From an uncultured Polaribacter sp. (GTDB lineage: Bacteria; Bacteroidota; Bacteroidia; Flavobacteriales; Flavobacteriaceae), in contig NZ_CANNFF010000008.1 in NCBI RefSeq assembly GCF_947503855.1, forward strand, positions 102,548-166,547: a DNA stretch of 64,000 nucleotides. The letters run 5' to 3'. The number at the start of each line of letters is the position of its first letter. Position 1 is the first letter of the stretch. The notes beneath the pieces were generated by a model that was not told the DNA's origin, searched no databases, and was given only the letters and a program-made list of their open reading frames with translations. Shown here piece after piece: positions 18,496-29,407 of this stretch. The translations under genes were made by a program, and so were the position numbers.

Positions 18496-18520
18496 CATTC
18501 CTGTGAAAACAGGAATCTAA
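18496..18520 (+). repeat. Short palindromic intergenic repeat, copy 2
   Basis: ATTCCTG, loop TGAAAA, CAGGAAT (18497-18503 and 18510-18516). Same arms and flanks as the copy at 17522-17547; only loop and one flank base differ. It is in the leader region of the FadH-like gene. Confidence 0.6.
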
Positions 18521-18559
18521 ACTTTGATAGTTTTAAATTCATTTTTTTAATTAGAATAA

Positions 18560-20596
<2,037 letters not shown>

Positions 20597-20604
20597 TCTT
20601 TTCT

Positions 20605-20612
20605 TATTTTTG
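20605..20612 (+). promoter_or_regulatory. -7 promoter box of the small exported protein gene
   Basis: TATTTTTG, 16 bases before the ATG at 20629. A TTG at 20579-20581 lies 23 bases upstream, at the long end of accepted spacing. Confidence 0.35.
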
Positions 20613-20628
20613 TAAAAATATCTAAAAC

Positions 20629-21174
20629 ATGAAAAATTTAGTATCTATAATAATTTTATTTTTTAGCATTGGTATTTTTGCACAAGATGCACCAGAAATG
20701 GTAAAATACAATGCAAAAAATGCATCAAATATTTTTTATTATAAATTATCTGAAATACCAAAAGAGATTAAAGTAAAGGATGATGTAACTAAAAATAAAA
20801 CCATAAAAGCGCTAAGAAATTACAACGATAAAATTAAAAAGATTTCTTTTTTAAATACACCAAACCTTCAAGAGTTAGACTTAATTGTAAATTCTGCTGG
20901 AAAACAACTTTATAAAGATAGAGATTTAGCTTTAAAAGTAAGAAAAAAAATAGAAGCCACAGTTTTGCCTATTAGAGACTCTGTAGTCGTTTACGAGAAG
21001 ACATTAAACACTACTTTAAAAGAATTTTTATCTAAAAAACAATTTAAAAAGTGGTTAAAATATCAAAAAAGAGAAAAAAGAAAACTGATTCCACAACAAA
21101 AAAGTAGAAATACTAGACAACCTCAAAACATTAATAGAACAAGAGGTATGGGTATGGGGGGTAGAAGGTTTTAA
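20629..21174 (+). CDS. Exported hypothetical protein, basic C-terminus
   Basis: 181 residues with a clear Sec signal peptide (MKNLVSIIILFFSIGIFAQ) and no lipobox, so periplasmic or secreted. The mature part is mainly helical and rich in Lys and Arg, with a low-complexity Arg/Gly/Met tail (RGMGMGGRRF). The helical, basic, periplasmic form recalls Spy/CpxP-like or heavy-metal-sensor proteins that often have such tails in flavobacteria, but I see no decisive motif. Function not recognised. Confidence 0.75.
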   Translation: MKNLVSIIILFFSIGIFAQDAPEMVKYNAKNASNIFYYKLSEIPKEIKVKDDVTKNKTIKALRNYNDKIKKISFLNTPNLQELDLIVNSAGKQLYKDRDLALKVRKKIEATVLPIRDSVVVYEKTLNTTLKEFLSKKQFKKWLKYQKREKRKLIPQQKSRNTRQPQNINRTRGMGMGGRRF

Positions 21175-21269
21175 TAAAAATGATATTTACTTTTTTTTAA
21201 AAAAAAACAAAATTTTAGCATCCGAAAAAAACTAACGATATTTGTTTTTGAAACTAACTAATTATAAAT

Positions 21270-21452
21270 ATGGGAATGAATAAAAATACAGTACTTGCAT
21301 GGGCAACTTTTATTATGATATTGGTAGGACTTGGCTTAATTGCCATGGGCGCTTTTAGATATGATGATGTTGCTGGCTGGGGTTTTGCTTCTGTAGGTCT
21401 AGGCTTTTTTGCAATTGCATGGGTATTTAACGCTTTAAAAGGGCGTGTTTAA
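21270..21452 (+). CDS. Small two-helix membrane protein (CAL67264-like family)
   Basis: 60 residues with two hydrophobic helices (about 8-27 and 36-55) joined by an RYDDVAGWG turn. The sequence looks like a small membrane protein family conserved in Flavobacteriaceae that I recall as CAL67264; that name is from memory and unverified. ATG at 21276 is an equally good start (MNKNTVLAW). It sits 75 bases upstream of ettA but has its own terminator between. Confidence 0.75.
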   Translation: MGMNKNTVLAWATFIMILVGLGLIAMGAFRYDDVAGWGFASVGLGFFAIAWVFNALKGRV

Positions 21453-21474
21453 TTTATAAACAAATCAATTTTTC

Positions 21475-21499
21475 AATCGCCTTTTTCGGGCGATTTTTT
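21475..21499 (+). terminator. Rho-independent terminator before ettA
   Basis: Stem AATCGCC/GGCGATT (21475-21481 and 21489-21495), loop TTTTTCG, followed by T to 21499. It separates the 60-residue membrane protein from ettA. Confidence 0.8.
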
Positions 21500-21526
21500 A
21501 AATCTAATTTTTAAAATTATAGAATA

Positions 21527-23218
21527 ATGAGTGATGATAAGAAGGTCATCTTTTCGATGAATAAAGTTTCTAAAACCTACCAATCTACAGGGAAACAAGT
21601 TTTAAAAGATATTTATTTAAGTTTTTTTTATGGAGCAAAAATCGGGATTCTTGGTCTAAACGGTTCAGGTAAATCAACCTTGTTAAAAATAATTGCAGGC
21701 GTAGAAAAGAATTTTCAAGGAGAAGTAACTTTTTCTCCTGGCTATAAAGTGGGGTATTTAGAACAAGAGCCTCAATTAGATCCAGAGAAAACCGTTTTAG
21801 AAGTTGTAAAAGAAGGTGTTGCAGAAACGGTAGCAATTTTAGATGAATACAACAAAATAAACGACATGTTTGGATTAGAAGAGGTGTATTCTGATGCAGA
21901 TAAGATGGAGAAACTAATGAACCAACAAGCAGAATTACAAGACAAAATTGATGCTGCAAATGCTTGGGAATTAGATACTAAATTAGAAATTGCCATGGAC
22001 GCTTTGCGTACACCAGAATCTGATAAAAAAATAGGAGTACTCTCTGGAGGTGAAAAACGTAGAGTAGCTTTGTGTAGATTATTATTACAAGAACCAGAAA
22101 TTTTATTGTTAGATGAGCCTACCAACCATTTAGATGCAGAATCTGTACATTGGTTAGAACATCATTTAGCACAATATAAAGGTACTGTAATAGCTGTAAC
22201 TCATGACAGGTATTTTCTAGACAATGTTGCAGGTTGGATTTTAGAGTTGGATAGAGGTGAAGGTATTCCTTGGAAAGGAAATTACTCTTCTTGGTTAGAC
22301 CAAAAATCTAAAAGAATGGAGCAAGAAAGTAAAACAGCTTCTAAACGTCAAAAAACTCTAGAACGAGAGTTAGAATGGGTTAGGCAAGGGGCTAAAGGCC
22401 GTCAAACAAAGCAAAAAGCACGTTTAAAAAATTATGATAAATTATTAAGTCAAGACCAAAAACAAGTTGATGAAAAACTTGAAATTTACATTCCAAATGG
22501 ACCACGTTTAGGAACCAATGTAATAGAAGCTCAAGGTGTTTCTAAAGCCTTTGGGGACAAATTATTATACGAAAATTTAGAGTTTAATTTACCACAAGCA
22601 GGTATTGTTGGTATTATAGGACCAAATGGTGCAGGTAAAACCACTATTTTTAAAATGATTATGGGCGAAGAAACTCCAGATAAAGGGAGTTTTCATGTTG
22701 GAGAAACTGCAAAAATAGCCTATGTAGATCAAGCACATTCAGATATTAATCCAAATAAAACCATTTGGGAGAATTTTTCTGATGGGCAAGATTTAGTAAT
22801 GATGGGAGGCAGACAAGTTAACTCTAGAGCTTATTTAAGTAGATTTAATTTTTCTGGTTCAGAACAAAATAAAAAAGTAAATACACTTTCTGGTGGAGAA
22901 CGTAACCGTTTGCATTTAGCAATGACCTTAAAAGAAGAAGGAAACGTATTGTTGTTAGATGAGCCAACAAACGATTTAGATGTAAATACATTAAGAGCAC
23001 TTGAAGAAGGTCTAGAAAACTTTGCAGGTTGTGCTGTAGTTATTTCTCACGATAGATGGTTTTTAGACAGAATTTGTACACATATTTTAGCTTTTGAAGG
23101 GAATAGTGAGGTATATTTCTTTGAAGGTTCTTTTTCAGATTATGAAGAAAATAAGAAAAAACGTTTAGGAGGAGATTTAATGCCAAAACGAATTAAGTAT
23201 AAAAAATTAATAAGATAA
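21527..23218 (+). CDS. ettA: Energy-dependent translational throttle protein EttA (ABC-F)
   Basis: 563-residue ABC-F ATPase with two nucleotide-binding domains and no membrane segment. Walker A GLNGSGKST near 47-55 and GPNGAGKTT near 365-373; ABC signatures LSGGEKRRVALCRLLL and LSGGERNRLHLAMTLK; Walker B LLLDEPTNHLD and LLLDEPTNDLD. Length and the arm insert after the first Walker region fit EttA, which binds the ribosomal E site and gates entry to elongation according to ATP/ADP ratio. The other ABC-F subfamilies are less likely by length and conserved sequence. Confidence 0.93.
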   Translation: MSDDKKVIFSMNKVSKTYQSTGKQVLKDIYLSFFYGAKIGILGLNGSGKSTLLKIIAGVEKNFQGEVTFSPGYKVGYLEQEPQLDPEKTVLEVVKEGVAETVAILDEYNKINDMFGLEEVYSDADKMEKLMNQQAELQDKIDAANAWELDTKLEIAMDALRTPESDKKIGVLSGGEKRRVALCRLLLQEPEILLLDEPTNHLDAESVHWLEHHLAQYKGTVIAVTHDRYFLDNVAGWILELDRGEGIPWKGNYSSWLDQKSKRMEQESKTASKRQKTLERELEWVRQGAKGRQTKQKARLKNYDKLLSQDQKQVDEKLEIYIPNGPRLGTNVIEAQGVSKAFGDKLLYENLEFNLPQAGIVGIIGPNGAGKTTIFKMIMGEETPDKGSFHVGETAKIAYVDQAHSDINPNKTIWENFSDGQDLVMMGGRQVNSRAYLSRFNFSGSEQNKKVNTLSGGERNRLHLAMTLKEEGNVLLLDEPTNDLDVNTLRALEEGLENFAGCAVVISHDRWFLDRICTHILAFEGNSEVYFFEGSFSDYEENKKKRLGGDLMPKRIKYKKLIR

Positions 23219-23522
23219 TTTTTAAGAATTAAAAAAGAGTACTTTTAAATTTTGCCTTTACAAAACCTGCTAATTATGAATCTGTTTCTTTACCTCTAAA
23301 GCGTTCATTTCCATAATTAGTAATGTGTCTTTTAAAATCGAAATTATTAATTTCTTAGGCGCTTTTTTTATCAATAATAAAGCTGTATAACCTGCTTTTA
23401 CTAGAAGTTTTGTTTCAATTTCACCTAGTCATAAGGCAATTGATTTTTTCCAATATACAGTTCTAACTAACGTATCTAGAAATGATATAATAACAATAAT
23501 ACCATCAGAATGCTACTTGTAA
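23219..23522. other. 304-base gap with a decayed-looking reading frame on the minus strand
   Basis: Between ettA and the convergent small membrane gene. On the minus strand, 23506 to 23270 reads as 78 sense-like codons interrupted by a single TGA at 23431-23429 and ends at TAG 23272-23270; the translation after the stop is lysine- and leucine-rich (GYTALLLIKKAPKKL). It has no clear start and I do not recognise a family. It could be a gene remnant or chance openness in AT-rich sequence. No hairpin terminator is evident. Confidence 0.3.
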
Positions 23523-23765
23523 TTAATTGTTAAAAATCGCTTTTAATAAAATTTTAAAAGTTTTAAACGCAAAAAAGATAGTAAAAACTAATAAGATAGC
23601 TGCTGCAGCTAAAATTAAGTAAGAAATGTATTCTTTAGGAGTATCTTTAAACTTGTTTAAAGCTTTATAACCCATGGTAAGGGTAATTGGTGAAGCAATA
23701 AATAAGAAAATTAAAACGGCTAAATACTTTAAGCCTTTGCCTAATAAATTAACGTTAGTACTCAT
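23523..23765 (-). CDS. Small two-helix membrane protein (DUF6095-like)
   Basis: 80 residues with hydrophobic helices near 12-34 and 45-68 and a basic end. It overlaps the end of murQ by 11 bases, so it is translationally coupled to it. The murQ-small membrane protein pair is one I associate with the flavobacterial DUF6095 family; the DUF number is from memory. Function unknown; the coupling hints at a role linked to cell-wall recycling. Confidence 0.75.
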   Translation of the reverse strand: MSTNVNLLGKGLKYLAVLIFLFIASPITLTMGYKALNKFKDTPKEYISYLILAAAAILLVFTIFFAFKTFKILLKAIFNN

Positions 23766-24573
23766 TTTTATAATTTTCTATTGCGTTTCTAACATTGCCA
23801 TATTTCTTTATCAAAATAGATGCTTCCTCTAAGTTGATATCTAGTTCTTTAGCAAGCATTTTATTACCTCTTTCTACTAGTTTATTGTTAGAAAGTTGCA
23901 TATCTACCATTTTGTTACCTTTTACTTTACCCAATTGAACCATAGTAGCTGTAGACAACATATTTAGTACTAATTTTTGAGCTGTGCCTGCTTTCATTCT
24001 AGAACTACCAGTAACAAATTCTGAGCCCACAATTACTTCAATTGGAAATTGAGAAACTTGTGCTAATGGGCTATTTTTATTACAGGTAATACATCCTGTA
24101 ATAATTCCATTTGAATTGCAATTTTGTAGTGCCGCAATAACGTATGGAGTGGTGCCAGAAGCAGCAATACCAATTACAATATCTTTTTTAGAAATTTGAT
24201 GTTTTTGTAAATCTTGCCAACCTTGGGTTTTAGAGTCTTCTGCAAATTCTACGGCTTTTCTTATAGCAATATCTCCACCAGCTATTAGGCCTACAACCAA
24301 TTCTTGGGGTACACCAAAAGTTGGTGGGCATTCAGAAGCATCTACAATACCCAATCTACCAGAAGTACCAGCACCAATATAAAAAAGTCTGCCTCCTTTT
24401 TGTAATTTATGTACAATTTTTTCTGTTAAAGAGGATATTTGAGGTAAGGCTTTTTCAACAGCCAAAGGCACAGTTTTGTCTTCAGTATTAATGTTGGTTA
24501 ACAATTCTGTTACAGTCATCTTTTCTAGATGATTGTATTTAGAGTCTTGCTCTGTAGTTTTAATAAATTCCAT
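23755..24573 (-). CDS. murQ: N-acetylmuramic acid 6-phosphate etherase
   Basis: Cleaves the lactyl ether of MurNAc 6-phosphate in peptidoglycan recycling. 272 residues with an SIS sugar-phosphate domain; the signature FYIGAGTSGRLGIVDASECP near 65-85 and the EDSKTQGW and TGSSRMKAGTAQK blocks are complete. ATG at 24573 (MEFIKTTEQ) aligns with the usual N-terminus; ATG 24579 and TTG 24582 are also in frame. A -7 box (TATTTTTG, 24587-24580) ends six bases before the ATG at 24573, suggesting a leaderless transcript from that start. Confidence 0.93.
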   Translation of the reverse strand: MEFIKTTEQDSKYNHLEKMTVTELLTNINTEDKTVPLAVEKALPQISSLTEKIVHKLQKGGRLFYIGAGTSGRLGIVDASECPPTFGVPQELVVGLIAGGDIAIRKAVEFAEDSKTQGWQDLQKHQISKKDIVIGIAASGTTPYVIAALQNCNSNGIITGCITCNKNSPLAQVSQFPIEVIVGSEFVTGSSRMKAGTAQKLVLNMLSTATMVQLGKVKGNKMVDMQLSNNKLVERGNKMLAKELDINLEEASILIKKYGNVRNAIENYKNEY

Positions 24574-24579
24574 TGCCAT

Positions 24580-24587
24580 CAAAAATA
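24580..24587 (-). promoter_or_regulatory. -7 box abutting the murQ start
   Basis: Minus-strand TATTTTTG followed by ATGGCA and then the ATG at 24573. If transcription starts 5-7 bases after the box, the mRNA begins at or next to the start codon. Confidence 0.4.
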
Positions 24588-24639
24588 CAGAAAATATAAT
24601 TTTAAAAAATTAAAAATTTTATTAGTTTTAAAATAGATT

Positions 24640-25473
24640 TTAATTACTCTTTTCAACTAAACTGATGGTAAATGTATCTGTTTCTGAAATATGAAAATAA
24701 CCCAAAGGAAAATTACTTTTGTTGGTTGTATTGATCATGTTTCCTAAAAGTGAGGATGGAACAGTCTCAAAAGGACCTCCAGAATTTTGACCACTTTGAT
24801 CTACCAATACTCTAAAGTAGGTAAAATATTCTTTTGTAATTCCTGAAATTTTGATATCGATTTCTTGTGGAAATTCAATATTTTCATCTTCATAAAAGTA
24901 AGAAAAATTGTAATTAGTACCATTAAAAAATCGGTCTTCAATTGTTAGAAAGTTATAGAAATCTATATTAAATAAATAATAATTTTCTTCTAAAATGTTA
25001 TCTTTAAAACTTATTTTTAATTCAATTTCTTCCCCAGAAAATAAGGTTTTATCTCCTTGTTCTACTTTTGATAACGGCGTTGACTTCACTTTAGTAGCAG
25101 TACCTTTATAAGTTTCATTATCGTAAATAATTGTCAATTCGTAAGTAACATTATCTATAGGGATAAAAGGATTTAAGGGTTCGTAATTTCCATCAGCATC
25201 TCCATCAGAAAAATTAATAATTGTGTTGTTTGATAAGTCTGTTAAAAATACGGTTGCATTGGTTACAGTTGGAATTGTTTCTTCAAAATAATCGGCAGAC
25301 AATCTAAGTTTTACAACAGTATTTGCGTTTACAGGTATTTTGTCAAAAAAAACTTCAAAAGATGCGTCAATAATTAATTTTGGTTGTATTGTAGGAACCT
25401 CTATATCTACAACTTTTTCGCAATTTGAAAAAAGCATAATCATTAAAACGGGTAGTATATATAATTTTTTCAT
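24640..25473 (-). CDS. DUF4249 lipoprotein
   Basis: 277 residues with a lipoprotein signal peptide and lipobox ending at Cys18 (LFSNC). The mature start EKVVDIEVPTIQPKLIIDASF is the conserved opening of DUF4249 proteins, followed by beta-rich sequence. DUF4249 lipoproteins are commonly encoded next to TonB-dependent receptors in Bacteroidota and probably form a surface or outer-membrane partner for them. It lies 4 bases after the receptor gene, so the two are co-transcribed. Substrate unknown. Confidence 0.88.
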   Translation of the reverse strand: MKKLYILPVLMIMLFSNCEKVVDIEVPTIQPKLIIDASFEVFFDKIPVNANTVVKLRLSADYFEETIPTVTNATVFLTDLSNNTIINFSDGDADGNYEPLNPFIPIDNVTYELTIIYDNETYKGTATKVKSTPLSKVEQGDKTLFSGEEIELKISFKDNILEENYYLFNIDFYNFLTIEDRFFNGTNYNFSYFYEDENIEFPQEIDIKISGITKEYFTYFRVLVDQSGQNSGGPFETVPSSLLGNMINTTNKSNFPLGYFHISETDTFTISLVEKSN

Positions 25474-25477
25474 GTTC

Positions 25478-27856
25478 TTAGAAGTTAAAATTATAAGTTA
25501 CAGAAGGTACAATACCAAAAATAGAGGTTTGTACAGCTTCGTTTCTAAAGGTTTCTTGATTTTGTCTAAATGCTAATGAAGCTGCATTTTGTCTGCCATA
25601 CAAGTTGTAAATACCAAAAACCCATTCTCCTTGCCATTTTCTGTTTTTATTTTTTTTGGGGGTTAATGTTGCAGAAATATCTAATCTGTGATAGGCAGGT
25701 AACCTATCTGCATTTCTTCTATTATCATCAAAAATAGGCACATTTAAACCTTGTATTTCATATTGACCCACTGGATAATTGGCAGGTTGCCCAGTTTGAA
25801 AAACAAAATTACTGTTGAATTTCCATTTTTCATTTAGTTTGTAACTTGCATTTATAGAAAAATCATGTGTTTTATCAAATGGTGTACTATACCATTCGCT
25901 ATTATTGATACCTGGTTCATTAGCAGTTCTACCAGAAGTTAGTTGTTCTGATCTAGAAAGCGTATAAGAAAACCATCCTTGAAAATCTCCTTCGTTTTTC
26001 TTTAATAACATTTCTAAACCATAAGCACGTGCTTTACCATTTAAAATAACGGTTTCAATTTCGTTGTTTGCTACTAAATTAGCACCATTTATATAATCTA
26101 TTCTATTTTGTATGTCTTTGTAAAACGCTTCTGTTTCTAATGTGTATTTCCCATCTTTAAAAGATTTAAAATAACCTACAGCATATTGGTCTAACAACTG
26201 AGGTTTTATATATTTTCCACTGGGTGCCCAAACATCTAATGGAGTAGGAGATGCAGTGTTAGACAGTAGATGTAAGTATTGTACCATTCTATTATAACTA
26301 GCTTTTACAGAAGTAAAATCGTCTATAATATAAGACATAGACACTCTTGGTTCTAAATTATTAAAGCTTGCAATCACATCACTTCTTTCAAAATTTTCTA
26401 TTCCTGTAAGAGTAGCAGATTCGTATCTTTTAAATTCTTGATTATAAATTACAGCTTCATTATTTGCATACACATTTAATTCGTCTTGTCCTAAACGTGT
26501 AAAATTGCTATATCGTAAACCATATTGCATTCTAAATTTATCGCTGATTTTATGCTCTGTATTTAAGTAAAAGGCAAATTCATTGGCGTATTTGTCAATT
26601 AGCTTTTCTGCAACAATACCAGAATCTTCTCTGTTGGGTATAATTTTCCCTGGATTAAATTTTGTGTAAATGTTATTGATACCATAACTCAATTTTATTT
26701 TATCATTTACATAATGATTAAAATCGTACTTTATATTGTAGTTGGTTATGCCAGAATCCCATTCAAAACCTACAAAATCTAAGGTTAGCCCATAAAAATA
26801 ATCAGAATAAATTAAAGATAAATTAGAAAACAATTTATCAGAGAATAAGTGGTTCCATCGTAAATTAGCTACCTGATTTCCGTAAGTATTTATAAAATTT
26901 TCGCTAATTCCAAAAAAATCTTTACCAAAATACCCCGAAAAGAAAACGCTGTTTCTATAGTTAATTCTGTAATTTAATTTGGTGTTTAAATCATAAAAAT
27001 AAGCAATATTGTCATTGTCAAAAAGTGGTAAAAATAAATGTGCATAAGAAGATCTTCCACCAATTAAAAAAGATATTTTTTCTTTTTCAATAGGACCTTC
27101 AATTAACAATCTAGAAGAAACCAAACCAATACCACCAGTTACGTTAAAATCTTTGCTGTTTCCTTCTTTTTGATAAATATCTAACACAGAAGACAATCTA
27201 CCACCGTATTTTGCAGGAATACCTCCTTTAAATAATTTTACATCTTTAATTACATCTGGATTAAAAACAGAAAAGAAACCAAATAAGTGAGAGGAGTTAA
27301 AAACAATAGCTTCGTCTAATAAAATTAAGTTTTGATCTGCTGCGCCACCTCTAACATTAAACCCTGATGCACCTTCGCCAGCACTAGTTACACCTGGTAA
27401 TAAAATTAAGGATTTTATAATATCTGCCTCTCCTAAAACCACAGGTATTTGTTTTATGGTTGCAGAGGAAAGTTTGTTAACGCTCATTTGCGGCGTTCTA
27501 ATATTTAGTTTTTCTATATTAGTTTCTAAAACTATCTCGTCTAAACTTTCTGTAGCTTCTTTCAGTTTAAAGTTTTTTGTTGTTTTTTCTAATAATTTTA
27601 AAGATGCTACAATGGTAGAAAACCCTAAATAACTTACTTGTACTTGGTAGTTTCCTTTGGGTATTGTAATTGAGTAGAAGCCATATTGATTGGTGGTTGT
27701 ACCAATATTAATTTCTGGAAAATATATAGAGACTCCAATAAGCGTTTCATTATTTTTATTATCGTAAACGGTACCACTTAAAGTTATTTTTTCTTGACTG
27801 AAAGCAGTTATAGACAATAAAAAAAACAGGATTAGTATTTTTTTTGATAGCAACAT
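25478..27856 (-). CDS. TonB-dependent receptor with carboxypeptidase-regulatory-like N-terminal domain
   Basis: 792-residue outer-membrane receptor. A signal peptide (MLLSKKILILFFLLSITAFSQ) is followed by a carboxypeptidase D regulatory-like domain (about 24-105, ending with VQVSYLGFSTI), the plug with NVRGGAADQNLILLDEA near 180, and a large beta-barrel ending in aromatic FNF. The start at ATG 27856 places the signal peptide first; an in-frame TTG 11 codons upstream is less likely. The receptor is of the SusC-unrelated kind usually found with DUF4249. It may import or sense an unidentified substrate; no sugar or siderophore genes are near. Confidence 0.92.
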   Translation of the reverse strand: MLLSKKILILFFLLSITAFSQEKITLSGTVYDNKNNETLIGVSIYFPEINIGTTTNQYGFYSITIPKGNYQVQVSYLGFSTIVASLKLLEKTTKNFKLKEATESLDEIVLETNIEKLNIRTPQMSVNKLSSATIKQIPVVLGEADIIKSLILLPGVTSAGEGASGFNVRGGAADQNLILLDEAIVFNSSHLFGFFSVFNPDVIKDVKLFKGGIPAKYGGRLSSVLDIYQKEGNSKDFNVTGGIGLVSSRLLIEGPIEKEKISFLIGGRSSYAHLFLPLFDNDNIAYFYDLNTKLNYRINYRNSVFFSGYFGKDFFGISENFINTYGNQVANLRWNHLFSDKLFSNLSLIYSDYFYGLTLDFVGFEWDSGITNYNIKYDFNHYVNDKIKLSYGINNIYTKFNPGKIIPNREDSGIVAEKLIDKYANEFAFYLNTEHKISDKFRMQYGLRYSNFTRLGQDELNVYANNEAVIYNQEFKRYESATLTGIENFERSDVIASFNNLEPRVSMSYIIDDFTSVKASYNRMVQYLHLLSNTASPTPLDVWAPSGKYIKPQLLDQYAVGYFKSFKDGKYTLETEAFYKDIQNRIDYINGANLVANNEIETVILNGKARAYGLEMLLKKNEGDFQGWFSYTLSRSEQLTSGRTANEPGINNSEWYSTPFDKTHDFSINASYKLNEKWKFNSNFVFQTGQPANYPVGQYEIQGLNVPIFDDNRRNADRLPAYHRLDISATLTPKKNKNRKWQGEWVFGIYNLYGRQNAASLAFRQNQETFRNEAVQTSIFGIVPSVTYNFNF

Positions 27857-27886
27857 TTTGTTTAATTGGTTGTTAAAATTGTAAAA

Positions 27887-27894
27887 CAAAAGTA
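27887..27894 (-). promoter_or_regulatory. -7 promoter box of the TonB receptor operon
   Basis: Minus-strand TACTTTTG, 30 bases before the ATG at 27856. No clean TTG is seen at the -33 position. Confidence 0.4.
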
Positions 27895-27946
27895 CAACAG
27901 AACTTTGGTAAGAAAACGTTAAAAAGTAATTTTCTAAAATTATTTT

Positions 27947-29404
27947 CTAATCATAAATAATGTCTTTTACTTCAATTTTTTTGTTTTTTACAAAGTCGTA
28001 TAAAGTAAGTCTTCTTAATATGTAATAGTCGTTCCAGAATTTTTCTAATGAATTTAAATACGATAGAACAGATCTGTCTTGCTCTTGTAATGCGATATTT
28101 AAGTCGGTTATGGTTATCTTACCTAAAATAAATCTCTTTTTGGCTATTTCATATCTTTTTAAAGCAATTTCTTGTGCCTTTTTAGTAGTTTCTAAAAAGT
28201 TTCGTTGATTCTGCCAGTTTAAAACATGTAAATAAATTTCTTGCTCAAACTCTTGCTGTTCTATTTTAATATTTGTGTTTACTAAATCTTTATTAGCTTC
28301 TACTAATTTTTTTCTAGACTTAGATACACCCCAGTCTAAAATTGGCATTCCAATAGATAAAACAACACTCTGTTGTTGGTTAAAGTTGTCGAATAAAGTA
28401 TTAAATTGATTTCCTTGTTGAGAAATACCAAAATTTGCTCTTAAACTCATACTTAGTTTATTGTTCCCTTTTACTTCTGCAACGTCTTGTTCTGCTTGCA
28501 GTCTTCTTCTTCTAAATTCTATAACAGCTTTTCGGTTAGTTTTAGCCTCTTCTAAAGCTTTTTCTACTGTTACAGTAAAAGTTGATAACTCTTTTGGAGT
28601 AGATAATAAAATATTTTCTGTATCTAATACTAAGTATCTTGATAAATTTTGTGAAGCTCTTTTTAGATTAATTTCATTGGTAATTACTTCATTTTCTGAG
28701 TTTAAAACAGATAATTCTATTTGTAATAAATCATTTTCTGCTATTTTACCCATTTTAAATCTACCTTTAGAAATTTGGAATAAAGTATCTTGATTAGAGA
28801 GGTTAGATTTGGCAATTTTAGCCTGTATTTGAGACTTTAATAAAGCAAAATATCTTCTACTTGTATTTAAAGAAATTTGTTCCATACGCTCTATAAATTC
28901 TCTTTTAGCTTCTTCATAAAGAAGTGGTTCTATTTTCTTTTGCCATTTAAAAGGATTATAGAGTAAAGAATTTTGATTATAATTTAAAGAAAAAGGGATT
29001 ACTGCAAAACCTGTAGATTCACTTGGCTCAAACCTATCTATTCTTTCTAGCTGAGAACTAACAGATATAGTACCACCAGTTAAAGCTATATTTTGATTTA
29101 AAGAGATACTTCCATCAAATCTTATTTGATTAGATCTTCTAAAATCATCAGAACCATCATCTAAAACTATTCTATTCACAGAATTTCTATATTGTGGTAA
29201 GGTTGCTTGTAAACGTAATTGTGGTAAAAAACCTGCTTTATAATTTCTATAACGCCAATAACTTGCTTGATTTTGATTTATTAAAGCCTTGTATTCTGGC
29301 GATTTTTCTTGAGCAATCGCTATTGCTTGTTTTAAGGTGATTTGTTGCTGACTAAATACTTGAATTGATAGAAAGCAAAAAAATGTAATTATAATATTTT
29401 TCAT
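27947..29404 (-). CDS. TolC-family outer membrane efflux protein
   Basis: 485 residues: signal peptide MKNIIITFFCFLSIQVFSQ, then two long helical repeats typical of the TolC/OEP family (ITLKQAIAIAQEKSPEYKAL near 22; the second half begins near 270). It forms the outer-membrane exit duct of a tripartite exporter. Three bases separate it from the permease gene, so adaptor, permease and TolC form one operon in that order. Confidence 0.92.
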   Translation of the reverse strand: MKNIIITFFCFLSIQVFSQQQITLKQAIAIAQEKSPEYKALINQNQASYWRYRNYKAGFLPQLRLQATLPQYRNSVNRIVLDDGSDDFRRSNQIRFDGSISLNQNIALTGGTISVSSQLERIDRFEPSESTGFAVIPFSLNYNQNSLLYNPFKWQKKIEPLLYEEAKREFIERMEQISLNTSRRYFALLKSQIQAKIAKSNLSNQDTLFQISKGRFKMGKIAENDLLQIELSVLNSENEVITNEINLKRASQNLSRYLVLDTENILLSTPKELSTFTVTVEKALEEAKTNRKAVIEFRRRRLQAEQDVAEVKGNNKLSMSLRANFGISQQGNQFNTLFDNFNQQQSVVLSIGMPILDWGVSKSRKKLVEANKDLVNTNIKIEQQEFEQEIYLHVLNWQNQRNFLETTKKAQEIALKRYEIAKKRFILGKITITDLNIALQEQDRSVLSYLNSLEKFWNDYYILRRLTLYDFVKNKKIEVKDIIYD

Positions 29405-29407
29405 AGT

